A stretch of DNA of 64,000 nucleotides, taken from NCBI GenBank assembly GCA_946902875.1, contig OX336340.1, positions 19,111,566-19,175,565 of the forward strand. Direction: 5' to 3'. Numbering within the stretch: the stretch's first letter is position 1; each line of letters opens with the position of its first letter. Under the pieces are notes generated by a model. That model ran no database searches. It saw only the letters and a program-made list of their open reading frames with translations, and was not told the DNA's origin. Shown piece after piece: positions 44,160 to 56,620 of this stretch. The translations under genes were made by a program, and so were the position numbers. The DNA comes from Nematopogon swammerdamellus (lineage: Eukaryota; Arthropoda; Insecta; Lepidoptera; Adelidae).

Positions 44160-44345
44160 AATCAATACTAATAATAAATCTGTAAGGGATGGTCTGGTCA
44201 TGGAGTATGTATATTACTTTGTTTTATTTTTATTAATAAAGTTATATGGCTTAGGGAAGCGAATCTGCGCACGGCGCCATGGCGCAAAGCCATAAAACTT
44301 CATTACCCAACCGGACAGGAGGTTTTGATAATACTATATAAACAA
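44160..44345 (+). repeat. Helitron-like 5' scrap followed by an inverted-repeat element fragment
   Basis: 'tcaatactaataataaatc' and 'tgtaagggatggtc' match the start of the Helitron-like copy at 52935. Next, 'ggcttagggaagcgaatctg', 'cgcacgg' and 'ttacccaaccggacagg' also occur at 55390-55470, there in part inverted. Confidence 0.55.
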
Positions 44346-45102
44346 AAACAAGCATTTACATTAGCTACGTTTTGGAATGGTAAAAAAATATAATTAAAAT
44401 TTATCACATATTTTAAAACTGTAAGTGCTATAAAACGTGCAGTAATAAAAAATAATACAATTTAAAGTTAGGAGGTTTAGTTTAATCGAACTGCACCTTA
44501 TGGCATGCGGCTGGTCGAAAACATGTTTTTTGCGCTCTTCTGAGCTTTTTTGCAAAAAATGGCAAGTGGTTTTGAGTTTGAACAGCTGATTAGTCAAGTT
44601 ATCAAAGAAGAGAAAAAAAAATAGAGTTTAATAGCACAAACAAATAATAATTATTTGTGAATTATTCACATACCACTCATTCATACCTATTCAATGTAGC
44701 ACCGCCGCCACGATAATACCGCAATCTGTTCATATGTTGGCTCTTTCTCCGGCACAAAAGAAACTTTTCCATTACAAGTAAATGCACAACAATTCAGGAC
44801 ATCAATAACGCATTCAAACGTGAAGGTAAAATGGCAAATGTTACGTTTCATATTCAACCAAAGAGCGGCACAATAATCTACATTTAAATTGAGCTTTCTA
44901 TGCTGCGGTGTGACGTTGACGAACACCCCAAAATAACGCGGTAAGCCTTACAATTTGCTCGGCGGTTATTACTCGCTGAGGCGAGCCCGGCTAATCAATC
45001 ACCAGTACACGCGCGGCTCCGTCACACTCACCTCGGGGCGAGTTGCTATATTTCACGAGGCTGCAAATGATACCGTGTCTTTTCTGGTTCAATAATTGCT
45101 TT

Positions 45103-45290
45103 TTAGGTTTCCGTATGCCGTACGGAAGCCTATTACTAAGCGTTTGCCGTCTGTCTGTCTGTATGTCTGTCCTACTGCTGTATCTTTGGAACCGTAATAG
45201 GTATAGCCTTTTGAAATGTTTACAGAATATGTGTTATTATGGCGGATATAACAACAAATAAGAAACCATACAAGAAACGTGTGTCTCTAT
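45103..45290 (-). repeat. Dispersed repeat family A, truncated copy
   Basis: 'taggtttccgtatgccgtac', 'ggaagcctattactaagcg', a ctgtctgtctg run, 'aatatgtgttattatggcgg', 'catacaagaaacgtgtg'. The distal half is missing. Confidence 0.7.
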
Positions 45291-46429
45291 AGAGGTGAAC
45301 TTTTTCTCTGCTTCATAGCTAGCATGGATGGCGCCGCTCTTAGCGTGGTTTTACGAGGAGTTGACTGGTTTTCTATTCCATTGGAGTTTTAAGAGCAGTC
45401 CCTAGTTCCAGCTTTTTATTTAAAAAAAACTTAGTGGTGTTCGTACTTCCCGTACAGTGGCGTGGTACAAAACCGGATGGATTAAACCTTTTTTGTAATG
45501 TTTAATATTGGTTAATGTTGAAAATTTAACTGTGTAGGAGTTAAAGTAAATACCTACCTACTAAAGGTAACGGCCGAGAAAATTGGAATGTATAAAATAC
45601 CTATATTATTATAGTTTCCGAAACTTCTCTCGAAAGCGATCTCTTATCAATTGTTGGCAATCGACTGGGCTATATTTCAACCAGCTAGCTTTTATTGCGC
45701 AACTGTGCGCGAGTTCCGAGCCAAAAAGTATTTAGAATGCATTTTAGAGTTTGCGGTGCTAGTTGAATGTACGAACGTCTCTTCAGTTTTGGAGTTTTTA
45801 TCTTCCTTTAACTTTTTCAATTTGTCTCTCTAAAATGTGTGTGGCTGACATAATAATTTTGATATAAATTACTTATTAAAGTGGCATAGGCTCTTTACAC
45901 CTGATACACTTAATTAATAAGTCCTTGTAGTCAGAACTCTCAGCAAAATGGTTAATCTTGCTCTCAAGATATTTGGATAGACTGTAGGTAGGCGATGTTA
46001 TCTATGTGGCTAAGTCACTAAAATACTTGTAATAAGAATATGTATTAAAAGAAAATACCCTGTAAAGTTTCTTGCCGGTTCTTCTTCGAGGGTGTAATCG
46101 AACCGGATAGAACAAATTGTGACAAGTTCGAGTGCAATTTTACTACCATATGAATGATCAATAGGTAAACAACACAATGCAATGAAATATTTTCAACGTA
46201 AATTCTTATCTATCTTTTTAAATTATTTCCATTACAATCAACTTTAACCAAAATCCCAGTGTTGCCTGATTAGTAGTATATTCACAAGTTCGTCCTTTGA
46301 AACTTTCATTCGTTTCATACACAGAACAGCGATTGGTAAACAACTTCTCCCAGGTGTAAATTCTCGCTGGCTAGCAATTCGAGCTGGCAATTCGGGCAAA
46401 GAACTCGTGCTTCACACACCACACGCCAT

Positions 46430-46510
46430 ATCTCGACAATCGGGGTAAACAGAGTAATCGGTGTTGTGCGGCAAGCACTCAGGTAAATAATTACAACACA
46501 ACACCAACCA
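46430..46510 (+). repeat. Repeat family D, fragment with hairpin
   Basis: 'ctcgacaatcggggtaaaca', 'gagtaatcggtgttgtgcgg' and the paired 'acaacacaacacc'. It ends within a few bases of the triplicated splice-donor segment that follows. Confidence 0.65.
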
Positions 46511-46512
46511 CT

Positions 46513-46580
46513 AAGGGAAATGCAATACTCACTGAGGGAAATGCAATACTCACTAAGGGAAATGCAATACTCACCAAACA
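46513..46580 (-). repeat. 21-bp triplication at a splice donor
   Basis: Three copies of 'aagggaaatgcaatactcact' type units (plus strand). On the minus strand the intron begins gtgagtattgcatttccctta and repeats it, so the donor gtgagt occurs three times, each followed by a pyrimidine-rich stretch ending TTAG or TCAG. Confidence 0.8.
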
Positions 46581-46670
46581 CAATGACGAAGGTCATCTTG
46601 ACGGTCTTTATTTTCGCCTTGGGTATGATGCCGCGGCTGCTGGCTCTGCGACTGTCGACCTCGTCGCTAA
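46575..46670 (-). CDS. CCAPR: GPCR exon: third intracellular loop to start of TM6
   Basis: Minus strand, 96 nt. It reads SDEVDSRRASSRGIIPKAKI then KTVKMTFVIVF and stops one base into the next codon at donor gtgagt. It enters with two bases. K-x-K-M-T/V...V at the foot of TM6 and the DSRRASSRG-type loop fit the CCAP receptor group as I remember it. The acceptor ('atatgtgtcggcag', exon start 46670) has a poor pyrimidine tract, so the 5' boundary is the weakest point; the phase is right on both sides. Confidence 0.7.
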
Positions 46671-49600
46671 CTGCCGACACATATTCCAATACATTTGTTT
46701 GTTTTTATTGTACACAATTATTTATTGAAAATATTAAATTGAAATGTTATTGAGAGTGGAAGAGCGGGATCGTTGCACGTGTAGGTAGACCCGTCGCCTC
46801 TACCTATCCTCATAGAAACCGGCGTAACGTTATCTATGTGTGTGTTAATATTATTTACTTTAAAAAACAATTTTCAACTGGACTTCAAATTAAACGCCAA
46901 AATGAAAACAAAAAATACAACATGTTAAATGTCTTGTTCAATAGACACCCAGTTAAATATGATAATTCATTCAGTCAGCCCACTGCACATTTTTGGCCCA
47001 AAATCGATTCTCGTTCAGAGAGATATTTATTGCTAAAAGTCGTTGAAACATGTTATTGAACACGTTTTTTTAAACCTAAGAATTTGCATCTGTTATTATT
47101 TGGAATATTTTAAGCGAGCACTTACTCGTAGGTAAATGAATGAATGAATGAATCGTACTATTTACGATACCGAACGAGCATACATAAACATGTGTTTCAG
47201 GTATACCTACCTGTGTTAAGATAGTCGTAGCCTTCCTCCCAAACATAACGTATAATTTTCACATTCGCTTTATTCTAGACATTTTCATAAATTTAGACTC
47301 CCCATAACTGCGGACACGTAAGTTATTATGTTTAAGTTTACCAAATAACATTTAACACGAAGAAGGTCGTTCGGAACAACCCTAACAGTGATTCCGTGTA
47401 CACTTTTACGACCGACCGTAGAAGTTACTTTTTGTTAGAGTTCAAGAGCGGCCGTAATGTCAGGGTTCCGTAAAAGTTATGTTATTCCCCAAAAAGCAAA
47501 AGCCGGCGACATTTCTATGAGCCCGGATGGCCACTAAACGACCACTAAGTAAACATCCGTCCTGCGAAAAATGTTTATGACACTTTTATGACCACTCTAA
47601 TCGCAGCCCGAAGCAAACGTAGACCTTATAAATCGCTAACACTTTCATTTTTTTGCGATAAATAAAAACTTTAATTTTTTTCCTAATCAGATCTTCATCC
47701 TGTGCGTTTAATTCTTTCTCTCTCTCTCTCTCTTGTCATTCAGTTGATTATGTTGCACAGCAGTACCACTGATTAATGTACATAATATGTAAGTTTTTTA
47801 TATACATATACGTATATGCGTATTAAGGTATTTATGAAGTATTCGAATGTAGTTTATCATACATATTTCTTTACAGTCTAACACATTGACCCAAACTATT
47901 CTTGTTTGCCTACATGTACTTCTCCCACATCTCAAAGGTTAGTTAGAATAGAATGCTACACGGCATTAAGCTCGCCTATTTTGCCTAATTTGTATTAATT
48001 TGTGTGCAATAAACAATATATACATACATACATACAATTATTTATTCTTTATTCATCATCCAGAGACAGTACACTGCACTCGGATTCCTCATAACATTTG
48101 ACATTTAGCATTTTGCCAGTTTGATTATCACGATAAAGTATCAGTTGCTGTCCTATTGTGATGTATGATATCGTATATGATATTTCTAAACGCTCGCATG
48201 TTTTCAGTTGCTATGTAGAACTATGTAGAAGAGAAATTGACTCATTATCGTTGTTACAAAATTTGCCACTAAACCAGTTGGTGAATTGGATTACCAAAAA
48301 TAATATGCCTGACTGAATCTAAAATGGTCAATATTGAATGAAGAAAATTTTGGCATAGGAAAATACTCGCTGAAATAGACAAAGTCCCAAATGGCCCTCT
48401 GGTAACGAATGGGTTAATAAGTATTTCTACATATAACATTTAATGAACTCAATGTAAGCATACTTAGGTGCTGAAAACGAGCTTTCCGATCTGAGAAGGT
48501 TTGAACTTTTCCGCTTGCATTGAATATAGCTTGCGAAGGAGTGCTTTCGATTCTGATTTTACCAAAGACATTAAACCCACCCTCTTTATTTTACATATTA
48601 TATTAAGTGTCCAACAAGATCATGTAGGTAAGCACCGCCATCAAGGCTTTTGTATAAAATATTTTGCATGCAAGGACAAAACTTAAGCGACCATAAATCT
48701 AAATGCCTCGCAGACAACAAAAACTAAACCCATTAGATAAACCGAGCGTGAAAATGACACGTAAGTACATCCGGGACGACGCGAGCCAGTCTAGCTTACT
48801 TAGCTAGTGGAACCTATGAGAGCGGGGTATTGGAGAATTTTCCCTCAATTCTACCGCATAATATTTTTATTTTGTCGAATTTTTCGTACATCAACAACCA
48901 TAGCATCATACTATTTTTAACCAGATCATTTTGCAATATTATCTACAAGTCAATAATAAAGTTCACATGAAATTTATACAAATCAAATCTACTCGTACGA
49001 ACACTTACACTCACAACAAATAATTAAATTACATAACAGTTACTACTAAGCAGTATCAGTACATAATACTTAGTACAAAAACTATAGTAGAAAAACCAAA
49101 ATAAACAAAATGGCCATTTGTGAGAATGAATGAGGTAGTGATGTTTTATTGTGAAAGCTAGCTATTCAGGCAGAGTTCCGGGCTCTCGTTCATATTTCCA
49201 TTATAAGTAGAACATATTAATTTCAGAAACGAAAGCATATCTCGTCTCTGCACAGACTAATTGAATAGGAACATCACCAAAGCATTAATCACGACTTTTG
49301 CCTCGCATTTTTCGCAAAGGGCTCTCGGCTAATATTGGGACAAAGTGGTTGACGAAAAATCGTTAGCAGCCAGGTAATACTGAGATAAAGTGGATTCTCT
49401 AGCAAAAGAAGAAAATACCCGAGAAATCGAGTCAATATATTATGGCCCCTAAGAGGCGTGTTTTTCCTGATCATTTATTTTGTGAGGAAATACAAATATA
49501 TTCTCGACGGCGGCGTCGAGCCCAACTTCAGTTGCAAAGTGATGTGGTTAATGGAATGAAAGGAAAGCAGGAAAACTTTATAACCAAACATTATGCAATT

Positions 49601-49987
49601 CTTGGTATGAAGGCAACAAAAACTATAAGAAAATATTTCGATGAAACATACATTCTCAAGCAAACACTCAAAGAACACATTATGCAAGATAAGCATAAAG
49701 GCCAAGCAGTCGGAAAATATGTACAATTTCTTATATTGCGACGTTAAATCGGTCAAAATCAATAGAAAGCGAAGAAATATTTAAAACAAGTGCATGCATG
49801 CGTTAAACTATAATTAGAAAATAAAAAAGTAAATAAAGAAAATAAATCCAAAAAAGCTTTTTCAGTTATTTCTCTAGACTTCCAGCAACAAAAGATATCA
49901 AATACATATAAAGTACAAAGCGACAAGCAACCTTATGTAAAAGAATCAAATAAAACAAAACATTTTACACTCAAAAGCTCAAATAAC
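46671..49987 (-). other. Receptor intron, no further exon seen
   Basis: 3.3 kb, mostly AT-rich. A tctctc run lies at 47717-47735 and a catacata run near 48025. A 101-codon open frame on the plus strand at 49442-49747 has no recognisable domain. Confidence 0.5.
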
Positions 49988-50203
49988 ATTGTCTGGTAGC
50001 GGCCGTGGAGGCGGGCTGCTTCTTGCGTGTCGGCTCTCTACCGAGTGCGTGCTTGCTCTTGGAGCGGATGGTGACGACGATGATGCCGTAACAGGCGGAG
50101 ATGGTGAGGGCGGGGATGATGAAGAGGGAAACGAAGACGCCGGTCACCCACACGCGCCCTAGCACGTCCCGCGACTCCAGCTCCACCCAACATTGAAGTT
50201 TAT
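49988..50203 (-). CDS. CCAPR: GPCR exon: ECL2 cysteine, TM5 and start of third intracellular loop
   Basis: Minus strand, acceptor 'attttaatgtgcag' before 50203. It reads KLQCWVELESRD, then VWVTGVFVSLFIIPALTISA (TM5 with the conserved Pro) and CYGIIVVTIRSKSKH, then a basic loop RKKQPASTAATRQ. C-W is the conserved extracellular-loop-2 cysteine that pairs with TM3; F-x-x-P-x-x-x-x-x-x-C-Y is a standard TM5. The only in-phase donor I find (gttatt after 49988) is weak, so the 3' edge is uncertain by up to about 40 nt. With this edge the phase fits the next exon. Exons for TM1-TM4 were not found upstream to 64000. Confidence 0.72.
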
Positions 50204-50386
50204 CTGCACATTAAAATATCGCCATCAATGTATGTGAGTATATACCTAAATAGAGAGGTCTGAATACGTCATCGACAGCATGGGATAGGAAGAGAGAGGG
50301 GGAGGGGAGTGGATAGAGAAAGAGAGAGAGATCACATCACTTTAATACAGCTACAAGAATCAAAAGAAAGTCATTAATAGTAAGAA

Positions 50387-51594
<1,208 letters not shown>

Positions 51595-51692
51595 GAGGAC
51601 AGCCAATGCGTACGGTGTACGAGTACGACCGTACTCTTCTCACTTACGCACGGATATACTCTTCCCTTTCTACTTACGCATTGGCTATCCTT
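51595..51692. repeat. Short inverted repeat
   Basis: 'ggacagccaatgcgta' (from 51597) and 'tacgcattggctatcc' (to 51688) form 15-16 bp arms about 60 bp apart. A small foldback scrap next to the SINE below. Confidence 0.5.
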
Positions 51693-51715
51693 CTCTAAAA
51701 GCCTATGTTTCTTAT

Positions 51716-51875
51716 TTATTTTTTTTATGGACACGGTTGGCTATACTATAACATCACCTACAACATCCGTCATGTCAGCCCATAACACCTTAGTGAACTA
51801 GGCGCCATGTCAGTGCTTCAATTTGATCATGCCCGCTACACTGAACGGGACTGAGAACACGAACTATTTACATAG
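51716..51875 (-). mobile_element. SINE family B, diverged 3' fragment
   Basis: 'tttatggacacggttggcta' to 'gaacacgaactatttacata', with a small insertion near 51745. Confidence 0.65.
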
Positions 51876-52109
51876 CATTGATTCAAATATTCAGTGTGCA
51901 ATGTATGGCTGTAACGGTTCCATTCTTTTCAGTTCAATGTCCCCTAGTAGTCGCTGCTTACGGATGTTTTTTTTTAAAGTTTAGCTGACGTACACATAAA
52001 TGTTGGTTAAAGTTTAATTTTTAGTGGGATTTCGCATAGGTTTTTGCCGAGCGAATAGTTTCTCGACTGAAAAGTTTTTTTTTGTGTGTGTGTGTGCATC
52101 CGGCCAAAT

Positions 52110-52407
52110 CACAGAGCATCAAATACCTACCGCGCGCGCCCCCTACTAGAGGCGCCCTAAGCGATAATATTTGAAACCCAAAAACTACACGCAGTGCTGC
52201 TAGCGCTTCGTATGTGTGTGTGTGTGTGTGCTAGTATCGACACTGCACACAAAGAGGAGCAAGTTAGGCACACGCACAAAACAAATGCACACGCACAACA
52301 CACATATGTAAGTCATAGGCCACGCCCACAGGCTTCAACGGCGTTGTAGAGAAATCGCGCTCAGGGCGCCTCTAGGAGGGGCGGGCGCGCGCATTTGATG
52401 CTCTGTG
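52110..52407. mobile_element. hAT-type MITE with 8-bp target duplication
   Basis: GGCCAAAT occurs at 52102-52109 and again at 52408-52415, immediately flanking the element. Inverted termini CACAGAGCATCAAAT / ATTTGATGCTCTGTG extend to about 55 bp of imperfect arms ('ctagaggcgccct' / 'agggcgcctctag'). The 8-bp duplication and size (298 bp) fit a non-autonomous hAT element. The centre has gtgtgt and cacaca runs. Confidence 0.88.
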
Positions 52408-52934
52408 GGCCAAATATATACACAAAAGGCTGCACTTTCATAACGGCTCAGTTTGCCGCGCGCTGGGTCAAATTGAAAAACAATAGCTATTTCTTGTTTG
52501 TGTGGGCAATGTGTGTTTCCTCTCCTCGTATTTCTATTCGGATATTTTTTGTTTTCCCTCACTTTTATGCGTTTTGGTGTATTTCGGGTTAGTCAAAACT
52601 TTGCATGAAAAACTGCGTGAAACTGAAAATCGGGGTAGAAAATCGTGGCCTACTATGTATATCATAATCGTAATAATGCCCTGCTTGGTTTGAACCCAAC
52701 TGTTAGCTAATATTAAAATATCGTTATAGTATGTTATGTATGTTTTTTAAATTGTTTTATTGAAAGCGCGATATATGGCGCCTAGCCACCCATAAGGTGT
52801 CTAACGACGCTCATGAATATTCGGTCGTATGAGGGGGTTCCGAATGACAGGTATACCCATTCACGTCCCTCTTGAAGGATCCGAGACTGTATTTGTTGTC
52901 ACAAAGTACTTATGACGTTATATTTTTATATATA

Positions 52935-53310
52935 TCAATACTAATAATACATTTGTAAGGGATGGTCATGGAGTAAGTTAGTTTGTTTTATGAGTTACTG
53001 GGTTTGTATACTCTAGACTAGAAGTATGATACTAAACTAAATTGACGATTTTTAGAAATCTGTTCTGTATGTATGTATGTATGTATGTTCCTCCATAACT
53101 CTTAAACCGATCATCCGAATTCGATGAAACTTAGTACAAGAACATCTACTGTATAAAATAAAATTCAGTTCCGACTTCCGGTTATGCTAAGTGGCTCCCA
53201 TTCAAAACGAATTGTTCCGCGCGCTGAAATAAAGGTACGGTAGGGGGCTTACTTACTTTCTTGTTTTCTAATACATATTTCACGCGAGCGAAGCCGCGGG
53301 CAAAAGTTAG
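52935..53310 (+). mobile_element. Helitron-like element, full length
   Basis: Starts TCAATACTAATAATAC preceded by A; ends 'gcgagcgaagccgcgggcaaaagTTAG' followed by T. The 3' hairpin is GCGAAGCCGCGGGC-like and sits about 8 nt before the end. 376 bp, non-coding, with a tatgtatgtatg run. It is the longest of four related copies in the window. Confidence 0.65.
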
Positions 53311-54011
53311 TTATTTTTACAGTTTCATTGAACATAAGCTGGTTTCATTTGTAATTTTACAAATCATTTTAGTTGTTACTTTTCTTACTTAATACAGTTC
53401 TCATAAATATTCAGTAAAGCAATTAATCAAATCTACTATTTCATTTAAAAAAATCTAATCCGGCAAGAGGTAAAACTTCAGGAGTATTAAAAAAATTGCA
53501 TTTGAATACACAACCTTGTATCTACCTAATTTTAACTAAGTCAATTCAAGCCCACAGTTCGCAAATACATACATACATATTGATACAAATAGTCACGTAT
53601 CCCGCGTGGGTGTAGAATTTGCATGAATATGACCTAAAGGGCGGCGCGCGACGACGTGGGTCTATTACAAAGTGGGTGTTAACTCAAATATAACTTCGTG
53701 GTTAATTTGAAATCCGGGATCAAGTTGTCGTTAATAGCTGCCCTGTTTGACTTCAGACTCGCTAGGGGGGGACTATTATTAAATCATTTAAATCTGTGTC
53801 AGCATAATCCAAAATTTACTTACAAGGAAGGCTCGGATTAAGTTCGGCATAATTTATGACTAATTTGGGCCATCTTTGTGAAGAGTTAGGAGTTAGGCTG
53901 TCTCAGTTAGCGTGTCAGGATTCAAAACGGTAGAACAAGCATGAGCTCGACAAGCAGGTGAAAAACGTCATCATACAATTTGTGTACATTTAATAGTGTG
54001 CAAGAAATAAG
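53311..54011. other. No gene seen
   Basis: AT-rich, unique-looking, short open frames only. Confidence 0.4.
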
Positions 54012-54418
54012 TTTAAAAAAACCGGCCAAGTGCGATTCGAACTCGCGCACCGAGGGTGCCATATCGCCATGTCATGGCCAACGCCACTTGCGTCATCTAT
54101 AGCGTGTTTATGAAATGCTTCATATTTAGTTCAAATTCGTGATTAGTTAAAATGCTTCATACTATTTTCGATAGATGGCGCGCGCGCATACACTTTTTAG
54201 TGTGTTCTATGGGAAACCCCGTAAATTTTTTACTTTCTCTTATTTTTATTATTTGATGCTATATCGGCCATATTAACACATATTCTGTGAAAATTTCAAC
54301 GGGCTAGCTATTACGGTTCAAGAGATACAGCCCTCGGACAAGCGGACGGACAGAGAGACAGACAGACAGACGACGTAGGCTTAGTAATAGGGTCCCGTAC
54401 TGTTTACGGAACCCTAAA
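54012..54418 (+). repeat. Dispersed repeat family A, near full length
   Basis: 'aaccggccaagtgcgattcg', 'aactcgcgcaccgagggtgc', 'ttttcgatagatggcgcgcg', 'aaatttcaacgggctagc', gacagacagacag, 'gtttacggaaccctaaaaat'. Confidence 0.75.
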
Positions 54419-54604
54419 AATATATATGTACGCCTGTTTCTGTCACATTGTTAACTCACTAATCTTTACATACACTTTTTTTAGCCACACATACCGAACA
54501 GAGCACATGCTTCGACAACCCAATATAAGCTAAGAGAAGGTGCCACAAAGGAGGTTTTCCTTTGATTGCTGGCTATAGTTACGAGATGGGAATTACCCAA
54601 GGCT

Positions 54605-54682
54605 GCAAAATTGGTCCAGTACAGTACCGGCTACACTGAACCGGACGGAAAACACAAACTATTTACATAGCCGTTTCGCATT
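54605..54682 (-). mobile_element. SINE family B, internal fragment
   Basis: 'accggctacactgaaccgga' to 'catagccgtttcgc'; both ends missing. Confidence 0.6.
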
Positions 54683-54894
54683 GTGTTTCGTTGGTATAGT
54701 GTACGTCCTTGAAATCCAGCCAAAAGCCATAAAAACATTAACTCATTATTACCAGTAAGATAGCGATGAGATATTGGTATGCATATTTATGCCTACTTCA
54801 GTAAATGTCAGTGTAGCTTAATTTAAAAATATCGCAATGCAGACCAACAATTCTAGAGAACAAACAACAGACTCCGAGATTCGCCAAAGGCTAT

Positions 54895-55525
54895 ACTACA
54901 TACCGGATTACATAAAAAAATGTGTTAGTACTGCATACGCCCTCGAAATGCAGCTATATATTTCGTCATTTCTGTTTCGCAGAACGTCTCCATTTTGTTA
55001 CACAGAACTTCGTTAATAAAGAGTAGTAACTTTAACGAAGGTCGAACTGTAACTGATTAAAACATCAAAAGAGCGTCAAACTGTGCAATGACGGCCAGCG
55101 GACCAATTAAATCGCATCACGTCATTGATGCACTCTACAGCGTTCGTTCTTGGTCGACCAATGAGGTCGCGTCACGTCATTGATGCATTCCACAGAGTGC
55201 GTTCTCGGTCGGCCAATGAGATCGCGTTACATCATTGATGCATACCATAACGTGCATTAGCGGGCGACCCTTCAAATGGTATTATGTCATTCATTAAAAA
55301 AACAACACAAACATATAATTCATGATTGGAGATAATTAAAAAACCGTGAATAACTTCTATCGACCCAGGTGACTTTTTATCGACAAAGCACCGTGCGCAG
55401 ATTCGCTTCCCTAAGCCATATAACTTTATTGCTCAACCGGACACGAGGTTTTCATAATACTATATAGCTGCATTTCGAGGGCGTATGCGGTACTAACACA
55501 TTTTTTTATGTAATCCGGTATGGGT
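54895..55525. repeat. Inverted repeat enclosing a 55-bp tandem repeat
   Basis: Arms of about 62 bp, 54895-54957 and 55461-55525, share 'acataaaaaaatgtgttagt' and 'gcatacgccctcgaaatgca' in inverted orientation. Between them three 55-bp units start at 55103, 55158 and 55213 ('ccaatgag.tcgcgt.acgtcattgatgca'). The arms include the 3' tail of SINE family C, so the structure post-dates or captured that SINE end. Confidence 0.7.
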
Positions 55526-55940
55526 GTCTGAGTCAGAGGAGCCAAAGCACATGCTCTAACTAGCCAATATCACCTCCGAGAAGGTGGGTGCCACACCGTA
55601 AACTTCCCTGGATTGCTGGCTATACTGGACCAGAGGAGAACACAACCGAGGCTGCTATGCGGCCATCTTTCATCCAGTACGGTGGTATCAACCCAGTCGT
55701 CTACAATTTGAGCCTAACACCTAGTAAGGGGCAAGTGAAGGGACCTACATTTTTACACCGGTTCCGAACGGTGAAGCAGGTGTAGGTATGCACGTAAATG
55801 TTTTCGTCAGAAAAAACTCATTGGTACACGCCGACCGGATTCGAACCTCGGACCTCTCGCATGAGAAGCCGATGCCCACTCGGCCATCCGCCGCAATGGC
55901 CTACAATTTGAGCGAACCACCTAGTAAGGCAAGATCAGTA
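55497..55940 (-). mobile_element. tRNA-derived SINE (family C), full length
   Basis: Minus strand. B box GGTTCGAATCC (rc of 55837-55847) and A box TGGCCGAGTGG (rc of 55876-55886) form a tRNA Leu/Ser-like head. Body 'tatcacctccgagaaggtgg', 'cctggattgctggctatact', 'gctgctatgcggccatcttt'; 3' tail 'attacataaaaaaatg'. Better preserved than the copy at 24768. Confidence 0.8.
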
Positions 55941-56317
55941 CTGTGACATTGCGAATTATGTCGGGGACGAAGTAAATTGTATGCAAAGTGTGACAATAGC
56001 TGTTTTATAGTTTTTATCTCTTTGGTGTCATGAGATAACGGCAACAAAAGATAAACAAAGATGAGATTAATGACTCCTGTTTACACACACGCACGATACA
56101 GTTGAATCTATAATCAGAGCCAAAGTATGTGGGACCTTATCATTGTTACTATCTCGTTGAGCGCCACAGAACAGCGACCGACGGCCGTCTTCGACCTCTA
56201 CATCGTTACGTAAGTTTCGTCGATCGCTTAGCGGTTTTTTTGCTGTGTTGAGCGGCAACACAAGCCGTGTGATATTTCAGGTAGTCTGGTATTTTATTTT
56301 TATCAGATTGTACACAC
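55941..56317. other. No gene seen
   Basis: Unique-looking sequence, short open frames only. Confidence 0.4.
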
Positions 56318-56620
56318 CTACATACCACACGCTGTATCCCGACAATCGGGGTGAACAGATTAATCGGTGTTGTGCTGCAAGAACTCTGGTAAATTACAGC
56401 ACAACACCGATTACCGCGCTTAGCAAGGTATTAGGACAAGATAAGTATCAAGCAGCAAGTAAGGCACGAAGGTCCATCTGCTGCATGACTTGGTGCAAGG
56501 ACCGCGCCGATGTGAGAGGTGGCTTGCCTGTCGCCCTTTAGCACGGTATCTTATCCTTATCCCTTTGTCGCCTTTTGCGACATGTACGGAGAGAGATACA
56601 GTGGGGCTATTCTTTTCAAG
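56318..56620 (+). repeat. Dispersed repeat family D, best-preserved copy
   Basis: 'cacgctgtatcccgacaatc', hairpin 'cggtgttgtgctg'/'cagcacaacaccg', 'caagcagcaagtaaggcacg', 'cgccctttagcacggtatct', 'gagagatacagtggggctat'. About 300 bp. Confidence 0.75.

Larger units (their letters stand above)
40925..46574 (-). other. Large receptor intron, no further exon seen
   Basis: About 5.6 kb between the exon ending TM6's first half and the TM6-TM7 exon. It holds repeats listed separately. A potential inverted-repeat hairpin lies at 42298-42440 (agtcaaaaataatttct... gagtcgggggacc / ggtcccccgac... gaaattatttttgact). Confidence 0.5.

Noticed and set aside
45018..45060. Micro-exon of 29 nt between a catttgcag acceptor and a gtgagt donor on the minus strand
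   Set aside because: Length is not a multiple of three and it would interrupt TM6 between exons that already join in phase.
49442..49747. 101-codon plus-strand gene inside the receptor intron
   Set aside because: Has an ATG and basic N-terminus but no recognisable domain, promoter or homology; chance open frame not excluded.
55830..55900. Genuine tRNA-Ser or tRNA-Leu gene
   Set aside because: Boxes are good but there is no acceptor stem pairing by eye and it heads a SINE present twice in the window.
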